Positions 36,121-46,552 of a DNA stretch of 64,000 nt are shown here, piece after piece. Below the pieces are notes generated by a model, which was not told where the DNA came from, made no database searches, and saw only the letters and a program-made list of their open reading frames with translations. The number at the start of each line of letters is the position of its first letter. Position 1 is the stretch's first letter. The stretch lies in assembly GCA_029964075.1 (NCBI GenBank), contig CM057147.1, forward strand, positions 17,567,513 to 17,631,512. Direction: 5' to 3'. This stretch comes from Patiria pectinifera (Eukaryota > Echinodermata > Asteroidea > Valvatida > Asterinidae). Made by a program: the position numbers and the translations under genes.

Positions 36121-39100
36121 AGGTTTCACACATCGTAGTACCTTCATTCCTGCTATCAACGGCAGATCTGTGAACCGCCGTTTCCACTGCTCGAGAATGG
36201 TGCTGGGAATAGGGTCATCCCATCCTATCTTAAGGCGGCAGAGTGTCTGGAAGATCATCTTTGCCTTTAGGACGAAGGGGCTGACAAATCCAAGTGGGTC
36301 GTATATTGAGCTTGTGACGCTCAGCAATCCTCTTCTGGTATCGGGTTTCTCTTTTAGGTTGGTGTCAAATCCAAAGGTGTCTGTCTCGATCTTCCAAAGT
36401 ACTCCCAATGCTCGCTCTGAAGGAAGTAGTTCCTTATCTAGGTCCATGGACGTGACAGCCTTTGCACACTCAGCCTGGGGTAGTGACTTCAACACGGCGC
36501 GAGAGTTACTTAACCACTTGGTCAGTCGGAATCCTCCACGGGCTAGCAACTCACGTAACTGACTGACTAGTCGAGTGGCTTCATCTTCAGAAGAAACGGA
36601 TTTGAGGCAGTCGTCAACATAGAAGTTTTGATCTATGGTCTCAATGGTGGCGGTGTCGTACAACTCATGGTAATCTTGTGCTACACGCTTCAAGGTGAAG
36701 TTAGCACAACTTGGACTCCAAACTCCTCCGAATAAGTGAGCTGTCATCCGGTACATCAGTGGTTGGGACTCAATATCGTCTCCCTTCCACCAAAGGAAAC
36801 GAAGGGCGTCTCGGTCAGCCATGGACACACGAACCTGATGAAACATGCCTTCAATGTCGGCCATGAGAGCTATGCGTTCTTGTCGGAAACGTAGAAGAAC
36901 TCCGATCAGCTTGTTTGTCAGGTCAGGTCCTTGATAGACGGTGTCATTAAGTGAGGTACCTTGGTACCGGGCGGTGCAGTCATATACAATGCGAACCTTG
37001 TCTGGTTTACGCGGGTTGATCACAGGATGATGTGGCAGGTACCAGACACAGCCATCTCTTTGATCAATGTCCTCCGCAGGAACTGGCTCTGCATATCCCT
37101 TCTGAAGGAGATCATGGATGCCACTGATGTACTTCTCCTTGAGTGAGGGGTCTTTGGAGAGACGCTTACCCAACAATTTAAGTCGGTGTTCTGCCATCAA
37201 CCTGTCATTGGGAAAATGTGGTGGTCTTTCCTTGAATGGAATGTCCATGGTGTAGTTAACTCCGTCACGGTGCAGTGAGTTCTCCCAAATTGAAAGAACT
37301 TTCGTTTGGCTGACAGCCATCGTCTCGTTGTCACTGCCCACGGTTTGCACGTCATCAATCCTCCAAAATCTTTCAACCTGGCGTTGAAGATCCATGTCTG
37401 GTTTGACGAAGTAGGAGGATGAAGACTTGGGCGTCTTCTGGTGTGTTACTGGACCATTTAGGGTCCATCCCAAAGCGGTCTTGGTAGCATAAGGTTCGCC
37501 TTTTAAGCCAGCGCGAACCTCCCTAGGTATCATTATGTCTGGGACGTCTTGTCCAATAAGAAGGTGTACATAGTCAATGTTGACATCTGGTATCGGTAAA
37601 TCACTGAGGTGTGGCCAGAGGCTCAGGTCTTCTTGAATGGCAAGACTGTCAAGGCCGACGTTTAGCTGGGGCCTCGTAAGAACATCAGACAACGAAAATA
37701 GGTGTGTGTCATCAAGGTCGGCCACCTCGAGGTGGACGACACTGGTGTGTACTTGAACTTCTTTCTGGTCAAGTGTAGTGAGTCTGATGGTGTCCTCCTT
37801 GCCGTAGATGCCTAGGCGTCGTGTCAAATCCTCTGAGCAGAAGCTCTGCGTGGAACCGGTATCTAAGCAAGCATAGGTTTTCACAAACTGCTGTTCCCCG
37901 CGACCTCTGACCTTAACAGGAACTATGGGTAGTGCAATCTTTCCAGCGCCGACCCCAGTGGAGTTACAGACAATTATGGGATTGTCTGCGGGTTGAGCTT
38001 GGGATGAGCTTGAAGACCCACCTGTTGTAGATTGGCCATTGTCGGTGGCCCCTGAGGAACGTGGGTCGTTTTGCGGGCGTGGGAGGTGCAGGTACTTGTT
38101 GTGCTTTTTGCCGCATCCTTGGATTGAGCACACAAAGGGTCGTGGGCAGTCCTTACCCAAATGTCCAGGCTTGTAGCAGTTGACACAGAGTCTCTTGCCC
38201 TGCACAAAGGCAAGCCGGTCCTTAACTCTGAGTGACTTGAATGTGTTGCATTGGTTGAGGTGGTGGTTTTGTCCGCAACTGGGGCAGGGATCAAGAGGGA
38301 GTGAGGTTGGCTTTGGTTTGGGCTTGTCATTAGGGTTTGTCACTGCAGATGTGGTTTGGACGCCAAAATTCGTCCGTCGGTCACTTGACTTGTTTACCTT
38401 TGGCTTGGTGTCTCCTCTGGTTGATCCTCTCTGGATGATTTTGCCAAAGACTGGGTCTCGAACCTCCTTGTGTTTTTTGCCGCATCCTTGGATTGAGCGC
38501 ACAAAGGGTCGTGGGCAGTCCTTACCCAAATGTCCAGGCTTGTAGCAGTTGACACAGAGTCTCTTGCCCTGCACAAAGGCAAGCCGGTCCTTAACTCTGA
38601 GTGACTTGAATGTGTTGCATTGGTTGAGGTGGTGGTTTTGTCCGCAACTGGGGCAGGGATCAAGAGGGAGTGAGGTTGGCTTTGGTTTGGGCTTGTCATT
38701 AGGGTTTGTCACTGCAGATGTGGTTTGGACGCCAAAATTCGTCCGTCGGTCACTTGACTTGTTTACCTTTGGCTTGGTGTCTCCTCTGGTTGATCCTCTC
38801 TGGATGATTTTGCCAAAGACTGGGTCTCGAACCTCCTTGGCTGCCGTTGTCACAAACTGCGTGACGTCATCAATATTTGGGGGTCTAGATTTGGTGCTCT
38901 TTAGTTTGTGTACCTCTCGTAGCCATCTGGTTTTCAGGTGGTATGGTAGCTTGTCAACGATGAGGAGTAGGCTGCTTCTGTTGTTTAATTCGTTGAGGTA
39001 TCCCATGGTGTCGAGTGTCTCACGACAGCATCGCAAATCATCTGCGAGATCTTGCAGGGATTGGTTGTCTGTGACATTGGGCCTCATTGTCACCTTGTCC

Positions 39101-39440
39101 ATCCATGATTGTGATATGGTGTGCTCATCGCCGTATCTCTCCTTGAGGAGATGGAGCGCGAGAGTATAACCCTCTGAGGGTTCCTTCACGGTGCAGCACC
39201 GGAGAAGTTGCCTTGCCCTTCCGGTGCAGTACTGGAGCAGACGTGTCAATTTGGCACCGTCACTTACTGTCTCCCTTGCAACGGTGCTCTGGAACTCACG
39301 GATGAATGTCCAGTACTTAAGTGGATCGCCATGGAATGTTGTGAGTTCCGCCTTGGGAAGTTGAAGTGCCTCCACCAGGGATTGCTGATGAACACGCGTG
39401 TCTCTGATCAGTTCGTGTAGTAGGTATCCCATGTCGGGTT
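36121..39440 (-). pseudogene. BEL/Pao gag-protease-reverse transcriptase
   Basis: An open frame of about 1,180 codons, with residues numbered from 39642. A gag DUF1759-like stretch lies at 95-270 (FHGDPLKYWTFIREF). Two tandem copies of a cysteine-rich plus CCHC module follow (CVNCYKPGHLGKDC at 363-376 and 486-499). The aspartic protease DTG is at 594-596. RT has MADIEG at 926-931 and YVDD at 1008-1011. The A17-like region follows (GLLSVTSSIYDPLGF). After residue 1174 the frame passes directly to integrase-type sequence, so the RNase H region is missing by an in-frame deletion. The gag start lies in another frame, so a frameshift near 39430 also interrupts it. Confidence 0.85.
38102..38839 (-). 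repeat. 369-bp tandem duplication within gag
   Basis: 38102-38470 and 38471-38839 are nearly identical. The length is a multiple of three (123 codons), so the frame survives and the zinc-knuckle module is doubled. Confidence 0.92.
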
Positions 39441-39757
39441 GCAATTGATGGAGCAGCAGCGGGTGTGGGAATGGTGAATGGTGTTGGTACATAACTGGGC
39501 TGTGTAAACTGCAATGGGGTATGCTCATGTTCCAGAGGGTGCTTCGGTGTAGGTTGGGGTGTAGGGTTTGTTTTGAAGCACACTTCTGAATTTGCCTCCT
39601 CAGCTTCAGCATATGTCCTTGCAAGAGCATCGGCTCTGGCATATTTCACCTTCAGCTCAATTTCTCGTCTTCTCTGCTCTAATTTGAGATGGCGCTGCTG
39701 GGTTTCGATTTGAACTTGAAGAGTTTCAAGTTCAAGGGCATTCTGCTCCTCCATCAT
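39420..39757 (-). pseudogene. BEL/Pao gag N-terminal region
   Basis: From two adjacent ATGs at 39757-39752 the frame begins MMEEQNALELETLQVQ. It then has a predicted coiled coil rich in Glu, Lys and Arg (residues 5-50), a Pro/Thr-rich linker, and loss of frame near 39430. The start codon abuts the 5' LTR remnant with no leader, so the original N-terminus may be missing. Confidence 0.7.
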
Positions 39758-39938
39758 GCAGGGGTCGGGGACTGTGGTCAAGGGATCTTACACTAAATTG
39801 TACATCTAAATTGTACAAGTACATGGTCTGAGCTAGATAATGAGGATAAAATATTTTCTAAACCTAGAGATGATTAAATGGTAGTAATTAAAGACAAAAA
39901 TAATAAGAAAAGTTAAATAATACACAACGTCCGCTACA
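39757..39938 (-). repeat. BEL/Pao 5' LTR remnant (182 bp)
   Basis: Matches 34702-34883 with about five differences. It starts TGTAGCGG at 39938. The remaining ~600 bp of LTR, the primer-binding site and the leader are absent. Confidence 0.8.
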
Positions 39939-39943
39939 TAAAG

Positions 39944-41240
39944 AATAGATTATCAACTTTGCTACCTAAAAAAGAAAACCACACAAAAAATTGCTAAAAG
40001 ATAAGTCGCGGCGTGACAGCGGAGCTTGCTTTGAAATTCAAGGGCAATCCCTTGCATCTATTACTTCCCAGAGCGTTGGGCCGTGCTACAACACTGCCAG
40101 CAGCTGCCAATCAACAAACCACAATCCTCGCATAATCATCAGAAATCTCACTCCATTCCATCTGCCGTCGGCATTCCTGCAGCTTTGGGATTTTGCATCA
40201 ATTTCTCTGTGGTATGGTTCATATTCTTTCACTTTTTCTTCCTGTAGTTAAAATTGACGAACAATTGTAAAAGCCAATTTTGAGGTGGCTCCACGTCTGC
40301 GCGCATGCCGCACGCTTTCTTGAAGACGAGGTGCGCGCCTGTTTTGATAACCCTATTGGTCGAGGGAGCGCGGAGTGCGTACCTGAGCGCAAATTGCTTG
40401 AGCCTGGTGCCACCACAGAAAATGGCTGTCACAGCCATGACAGCATTACGTGTAGTCTTTAAAGGACGCAATGTAATTTTTTAAAATGCAATCCTTGAAA
40501 ATGCACCTTTGTGTCCATTTCACATTGTTTTCAACTTCTGTTTTGCCATTTTAAAGGGTATTTTGGTGCTTATGTTGTTTTTTTTATACTAGGGCCAAAT
40601 TGTGATGTCATTCCGGGTGGAAACTGCTTTCAGCACAAAACGTTGCTAGAAGTTTGGATATTTTGCTGTCGTAAATTTTGTTCTCTATTTGGTGGTCCGT
40701 TGTCGTGTATGTACGTTGCAGTAAGCCAATCAAGCAACCCTCTCTCACAAATGTTTTAAGTAAATTTTGGATTTACAATTAGAACAAGAAACTGAATAGT
40801 GTCTTCGATCCTGGAATGACATCACGGCAACAGCGCCCTCAGTTGTTCGGAAAAGCATGGACAGTTTCAAATGTTCAAAGACAAAAATTAAAGGAGTGCA
40901 CTTTTCAATCAAATTTACCAAAAGGGATGTCAAATATGTAGTTTTTATACATTTAAGAGGAGTAGAAAGTTGCACGAAATGTGTTCCTCTCAGAAAATGC
41001 TTTGCATGCCCCTTCAATCAATCATTTGGCTCGTACTGTCCACCCTATTCACCAGCACTGGGATAGCTAATTTCTGATATGGAGGAAATGCAACTTATTA
41101 TGGGTAGTTTACTGCACGATCAATGTAATGTATACATTCTGTGTGGCATGCAAAACAGGGGACATAAAAGTTACAGAGCTGGCAAAATCTATTCAATATG
41201 AACCTGAAGGTTTAAGCTGTCACCAGCACCGGATATACGG
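39944..41240. other. No gene seen
   Basis: No domain-bearing open frame. Short frames near 40219-40471 overlap on both strands and look accidental. Confidence 0.4.
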
Positions 41241-41888
41241 CGATACTTCCACTACCTTGAGACGCAAACCACCTGTACTATTAGATGGAGATTGGAGAAT
41301 CTATTAAGAAGAAATATGATACCGAGATCTCTTGATTCGGTTGAGTAGTTTTTGCTGCAGAACCTATTTTGTGAGGCACACTGTATCTTTCACGGGGGGG
41401 GGGGGAGGGGATTATTACGTAACAGTATTATTAATCCCTCATTCCAATTACAATGTATAATATGTAAGTCTTAATTCGCGGGCACAGTTTAGTAATTCAA
41501 CATGTTCAACAGGACAAAATGACAGTAGTATGTTGGGTCTTCATCGGACAAGACAACAGAATTTTATGCACAAAGACAATGGACTCATTTGCATATCAAT
41601 GAAACTAATTAGCATATCGATGGATGATGTTAGCATAATAAAAGAGCGCATGGGCGTATGTAAGTTTTACCGGACAAGGGATGGGTCTAAAAAATGTATT
41701 GGACAAAGGGGGCAGCCCACCCCGCTAGATGGAATAGTGGACAGAGGAAGACCTGAACCGGAATAGCGAACAAAGGGAGACTTGAGCCGGATTATCGGAC
41801 AAAGATGAATGTCAAACGTTTGAAATGACCATGACTATCATTTGTATTCATTCAAATTAGTGTGCCAACAGTGAATAATAAAAGCAAA

Positions 41889-42092
41889 ATGCAGGCCACA
41901 CCAACAGAGCGCCAATTAAGCCGACTAGCTGGAAATCTTGTGAAAAAATGTTTTTACTCTGGTAAAAATGGAGAGTGCGAGCGACCTTGGGAGAAGTTAA
42001 TGATGAATCTCGGTCTATCAAGAGCCGCTATGTATAGACATTTAGAGGAAAACAAATTTTGTGAATGGGGGCAATGTTTTAACGCACTTATA
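41889..42092 (+). pseudogene. Death-domain-like coding segment, left arm
   Basis: The frame from 41889 gives MQATPTERQLSRLAGNLV, a charged loop, PWEKLMMNLGLSRAAMYRHL, and FNALI, where it runs into the minisatellite. Helix pattern, the W..L...LGLS core and spacing match the first four helices of a Death domain (Death-fold adaptor superfamily, protein-protein contacts in apoptosis and innate signalling). The right-arm copy at 51258-51499 supplies the remaining helix. The domain call is from pattern recognition and needs a profile search. This copy is 3'-truncated. Confidence 0.6.
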
Positions 42093-42600
42093 GATTTACT
42101 CACTTACTCATTTCGTTACTCATTTACTCATTTGACTAAATGATGAGTGATGATGAGTAACGAAATGAGTAAATGAGTAACGAAATGAGTAAATGAGTAA
42201 CGAAATGAGTAAATGAGTAACGAACTGAGTAAATGAGTAAAGAAATGAGTAAATGGGTAACCAAATGAGTAATCAAATGAGTAGCAAATGAGTGAATGAG
42301 TAACGAACTGAGTAAATGTGTAACGAAATGAGTGGCAAATGAGTGAATGAGTAACGAACTGAGTAAATGAGTTGCAAATGAGTAAATGAGTAATCAAATG
42401 AGTAGCAAATGAGTGAATGAGTAATCAAATGAGTAGCAAATGAGTGAATGAGTAGCAAATGAGTAACCAAATTGTGACGAAATGAGTAACCAAATGAGTA
42501 GCAAATGAGTGGATGAGTAACGAAATGAGTAAATGAGTAACAATCTGAGTAAATGAGTAACGAAATGAGTAAATGAGTAACGAAATGAATAACCAAATAA
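42093..42600. repeat. GAGTAAATGAGTAACGAA minisatellite
   Basis: About 30 imperfect units of ATGAGTAA/ATGAGTAACGAA. The first 50 bp are the reverse complement (TTACTCATTTCG) of the rest, forming a foldback start. It abuts and truncates the left Death-domain segment. Absence of stops on the minus strand creates spurious long frames. Confidence 0.92.
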
Positions 42601-42666
42601 GTAGATATATATTAAATGATTTCATCCGTTCCTTAACATTCGGAGAATAACCTTCAAAGCTTCAAC

Positions 42667-43317
42667 ATGAATACTATTTCTGCAGTCAAACCCTATGCTT
42701 GTCACCAGTGTGACAAACGCTTTGGACGGAGATTAACCTCTTGAGACATACCGAAAATGCACATGCTGAAGATGAATCCGACATAGACGAAGTTGAGGTG
42801 GATAATTCTGAACCTGAATTTAAAAGCAGTAGATTTGAAGATCCGGAAATGGAAAACTATGAAACTGAATCTACGTATGATGAAGACGAAGATCTTGATG
42901 AATCATCTGATGAAGATGAGTCTAGTTCTGATTTGGAAGACAATGCAGCCTATTTAAACTGGTTGGGAGAGGCAAAAGAAGCGATTGATGAGATGTGGAG
43001 TGAAAAACATGAAAAGTACATCAACGAGGGCATGAGTGAAGATCAGGCCACGGAAAAGGCCAACAGGAAGACCTTGTGGGCAGTCAAGCGAATATTTTTC
43101 AACAAATACAAAGATTTTTTTGTCAAGTTACATACATCTGAAAGATAATGATACTCATCAAGAAATTGTGGACGAGATCGAAGACAGAGTCAATCATTCC
43201 GGTATTCTACTGCCCACGGTTGTCAGCCGGGTCATATCTAAACACCAGGCCAAATTTGACGGCCTGTTCCATCAATTAGATGAAGATGACGTTAACAAGG
43301 AAGACAGTGACGATTAA
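42667..43317 (+). pseudogene. C2H2 zinc finger plus acidic protein, frameshifted
   Basis: The start at 42667 gives MNTISAVKPYACHQCDKRF, the first half of a C2H2 finger. Its His half (LRHTENAH) lies one frame over at 42741, so a single-base indel breaks the finger. A long Asp/Glu-rich linker follows (42770-42950), then a helical region with NWLGEAKEAIDEMW and EGMSEDQATEKA. A second break at about 43128, where ACAT is duplicated, moves the remaining ~60 codons to another frame, ending in an acidic tail at 43317. I recall similar uncharacterised C2H2-acidic proteins from repeat-rich invertebrate genomes but cannot name a family. Function is unknown; it may be DNA-binding and element-encoded. Confidence 0.6.
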
Positions 43318-44045
43318 AGACTAGTCAACGTTACATTAAGATCACTGATGATTTAATTGCAAAGAATACATTTAAAAACAAATTTAAAAAACACACGAGT
43401 GTTTCATTGACAAATGACGTCAATAAAGCAATAATGTTATCATGTATACACTTTCTGCAGTTGTATTTTTCTTTGTTGGTGTTGTCTTACAGTTAAACAA
43501 TTGGGAAAGACCTACTGTCAAGCAGTCATATAATTAGTGTTTGGACACGCCCTGTCAATAATCCCCTAAATGTTTACGGTCTTTAATGCTTCATGTATGG
43601 CTTTATCACGCACCGTGTCCAACTTTGGGACTTTGTTGGGGTAAAAAAAGTTAGTTGCCTTATGACACTCTAAATCTTCAATATAAAATAGAAGTACATA
43701 CTATTGCTTTAACACAAAAAGACCTAGTTACATATATATCCTTGATTTTGTAAACAAGTCCGGCACGGTGGTACACTGGTTCGGTGCATTCCTGTACAGA
43801 CAACGGTAAAGGGGTATTAAGGCTTGAAATCATGTTTAGTCAGTCAACTTCATTGACTTCTTTCACGTGCAGATTTTTGAAGCTCCCGCACATGCCGTGC
43901 GCTGCCAATTAAGTCCCATTGTCCAATAAAGGGAGTCAGCGTTCACTACTGTTGCGTAACTCCTGGCAATCGATATTTAGAACGCTCAATAATCCATCCC
44001 CCACTGTACATGCAGGTATAGTTCAGTCGGTGAAAGATAATCGAT
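43318..44045. other. No gene seen
   Basis: 3' flank of the broken zinc-finger ORF. AATAAA at 43422-43427 could serve as its poly(A) signal. Nothing else is recognised. Confidence 0.4.
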
Positions 44046-44050
44046 ATAAT

Positions 44051-46462
44051 CAGGCGCGGATCCAGGGGAGGGCCGCGGGGGCACGTGCCCCCCGTCAAAT
44101 TTGAGTCAAAAAAAAAAAAAGAATAGAAGGGGGAAAAAGAGGGCGCCGTTATTAAACACGAGTCTGCAAACATTGCGTACTCGAGAAGCTTCGAAATAAA
44201 CCGCGATCCCATCGTACGTACCCCGTACCGTACTACTAGTACGTACGTATTACCCTGCACATGCCGTTATTAAATGCGATTCATACGAACGTATACACGA
44301 TTTATTCTCTACGAACATGCAGCTTTATGTGCGCGACAAACACACGTTGCGCAGTGCTCTTTGGACCACACCATTGGTCAAGGGTGTGTTTTAGTAAGAA
44401 CAATTTGCCAGCAGTTCCACGCGCTTTTGAATTACAAATTATACTTTTTTCACGGAGTCCAAAACATGCCCTTGTTTTAAATTGACTTCTTCAACGTCAC
44501 GTCATCATATAATTTTCGTTAAGACTTTATTCGAGAAACGATGTAAAACCCTGAAAAATTGAAACACCCCTGAAGGTCATGGATCCGTCCATAAAACTTT
44601 TTTTTTAACGAAGAAAGTTGAGATCCAAAAGTTGGGTTTTGACGTTACTACGCGTTGCAGAAAATATAAATCTGATAAGTTTGGTACATAAAAGAGATTT
44701 GTTTGTCTGAGGACAAAAACAATCAGCAGTTATTGCCCAAAGGCAAGTTTTAGCACTCGAGACATGCTCTTGCAAGCTAGACGGAACGCAAGTGTGTTGC
44801 TTTTTGAATGGCAAGCGAGATAAATTTGATCGTAGTTCGCCGGTGGCGACGCGGGCCGGCATCCGTACCGGGCCGGGAGGTATTCACCTATTCCCGATGT
44901 CTATTTCTCAATGTTATCATCAACAATTATTTACTGTAATTTTTTTTTAAATAATTAATGACGAATCCACCTTCAAAATTGTACCATGTGGAAATTGCAA
45001 TCATGGCGCCGAAAGACCCGATGTCTATTATAATGTAAAGACCAGACGCAGTGTCTCACACAATGTCTTGCTGCGCCGCCGATCTGCCGATGGTTTATTT
45101 ACAAATACATGCACGTGTAATAGGCCCTGTTCTTGAAATTGAAACTGGACTGAATTAAAAGAACATTTCTTTAAAATGTTTGGGCTTTTTACATCATGCA
45201 AAAAAGAGGGAGAAACTTGGATGACCGTATGATTAATTTCTGTAGTCATGAGATAAAACTGAGCTGTGAAGTTACAATGCAGGCTAATTGCTCCTCTGTT
45301 TTAGTTTGATTAAATTACACTAATTCTAAACTTGAATTCAATTAACATGTTCAAGCGGTTTCTTCTTGTTGATAAACTGAAAATTTCAACTTGAAACAAA
45401 ACATTAGAAAGCATCCTTACACCAGTTTACAAACTAAGTTTTTACAATTCCTTTTTCAAAAATATAATGCACGAAGACATGCAGACGAAAATACATGGTA
45501 TGAAGTGAAGAACAGAAGAAACTGAGAAGGCTTGTAAAAGCAAGATTGTATTTTAATCAATGAAAAAAATCTTATAATCTTAAAACAATTTACTCAAATA
45601 ACTCCGGAGAAGAGGGGCCAGGAATTGCCTCAGATTGCACCACAGAGCATCTAGAATCCAAAATTTCCCGGGGCCCTTAAGCGGGCCCCGGACCCCACGC
45701 CGAAAGATGATCGCGCTCCGCACTGGTCTTCGGAAAGATGCCCTATACTCATCCTTGCAAGATACAATTCTTTTTCAAAAATAAGCACGGAAATAACTAT
45801 GCAGACGAAAATGTTTGGATATACAAGTGAAGAACAGAAGAAACTGAAAAGGCTTGTAAACGCAAGAGTATATTATAAACCAATGAACAACATCCTTATA
45901 ATCTTAAAACGTTTTGCTCAAATAACTCAGGGTCCGGTAAAAAGGGCAAGGAATCCCCTCAGAATACACAACAGAGCATCTAGAATTCTAAATTTTCCGG
46001 GGCCCTTAAGTGGGCCCCGGACCCCACGCAGTAAGACAGGCGTAATCCACCCTCGCATTAGTCCTCGGAGCAAATGCCACAACACATCGTTGCAACAGTT
46101 TACAAAACGAAGTCAATACAATTCCTTTTCCAAAATAAAAAGCAAGAAAATATAAAGACGTAAAATGTTTTCGACTTTCAAGCACACAGTAACTTAAAAA
46201 TTGTAAAAGTAAGAGTATGTTTTACAAAAATCATTAAAATCTTAAACACTTTTGCTCAACTAATTCAGGGGAAAGGAGCCAGGAATCGCCTCAGATTGCA
46301 CCACAGAGAATCTAGAATCCAAAATGTCCGGGGCCCTTAAACGGGACCCCGGACCCCACGCCGTAAGGGTATCGCGCCCCGCGCTTGCATTAGTTCTCGG
46401 AGCAAATAATTTTGCTCCAACAGTGTGCCCTCCGTCCAAAAAAAATCCTGGATCCGCGCCTG
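44051..46462. mobile_element. 2.4-kb element with GCGGATCC termini
   Basis: It starts CAGGCGCGGATCCAGG and ends CCTGGATCCGCGCCTG, with ATAAT directly repeated at 44046-44050 and 46463-46467. Same termini and duplication length as the 117-bp and 356-bp elements, so it may be a longer family member. The interior has no clear transposase. A minus-strand frame at 44605-44862 is unrecognised. The right half is a three-unit tandem array. Confidence 0.8.
45475..46437 (+). repeat. Tandem repeat, ~320-355-bp unit, three copies
   Basis: Units start near 45481, 45801 and 46157. Each holds 'GAAGAACAGAAGAAACTGA'-like sequence, 'CAGAGCATCTAGAAT', and the near-palindrome GGGGCCCTTAAGCGGGCCCC (exact in unit 1, one or more changes in units 2 and 3). 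Confidence 0.88.
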
Positions 46463-46552
46463 ATAATGAACACGTCGTGAAAGAATTACGTCTTTAGCTA
46501 TTAGGGAAACAGCGCTATCTGATCGGACGGTGTAAATATACAATGTGTACAT

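Larger units (their letters stand above)
34099..39938 (-). mobile_element. BEL/Pao LTR retrotransposon, degraded
   Basis: The minus-strand element is flanked by TAAAG on both sides (34094-34098 and 39939-39943). Its order is gag, zinc knuckles, aspartic protease, reverse transcriptase, integrase, and a C-terminal DUF5641-like domain, which is the BEL/Pao order. The 3' LTR is 785 bp, but only 182 bp of the 5' LTR remain, directly joined to gag. Frameshifts, an internal in-frame deletion and stop codons break the polyprotein. Shared LTR sequence differs at about 5 of 182 positions, so insertion is not ancient. The family call rests on gag/protease/RT motifs; target duplication and LTR limits are inferred. 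Confidence 0.85.

Noticed and set aside
42128-42625. Overlapping long frames on the minus strand
   Set aside because: Products of the GAGTAAATGAGTAACGAA minisatellite, which has no stops in that direction.
44605-44862. Minus-strand 85-codon frame as a transposase fragment
   Set aside because: No catalytic motif or family signature is visible; length is within chance expectation.
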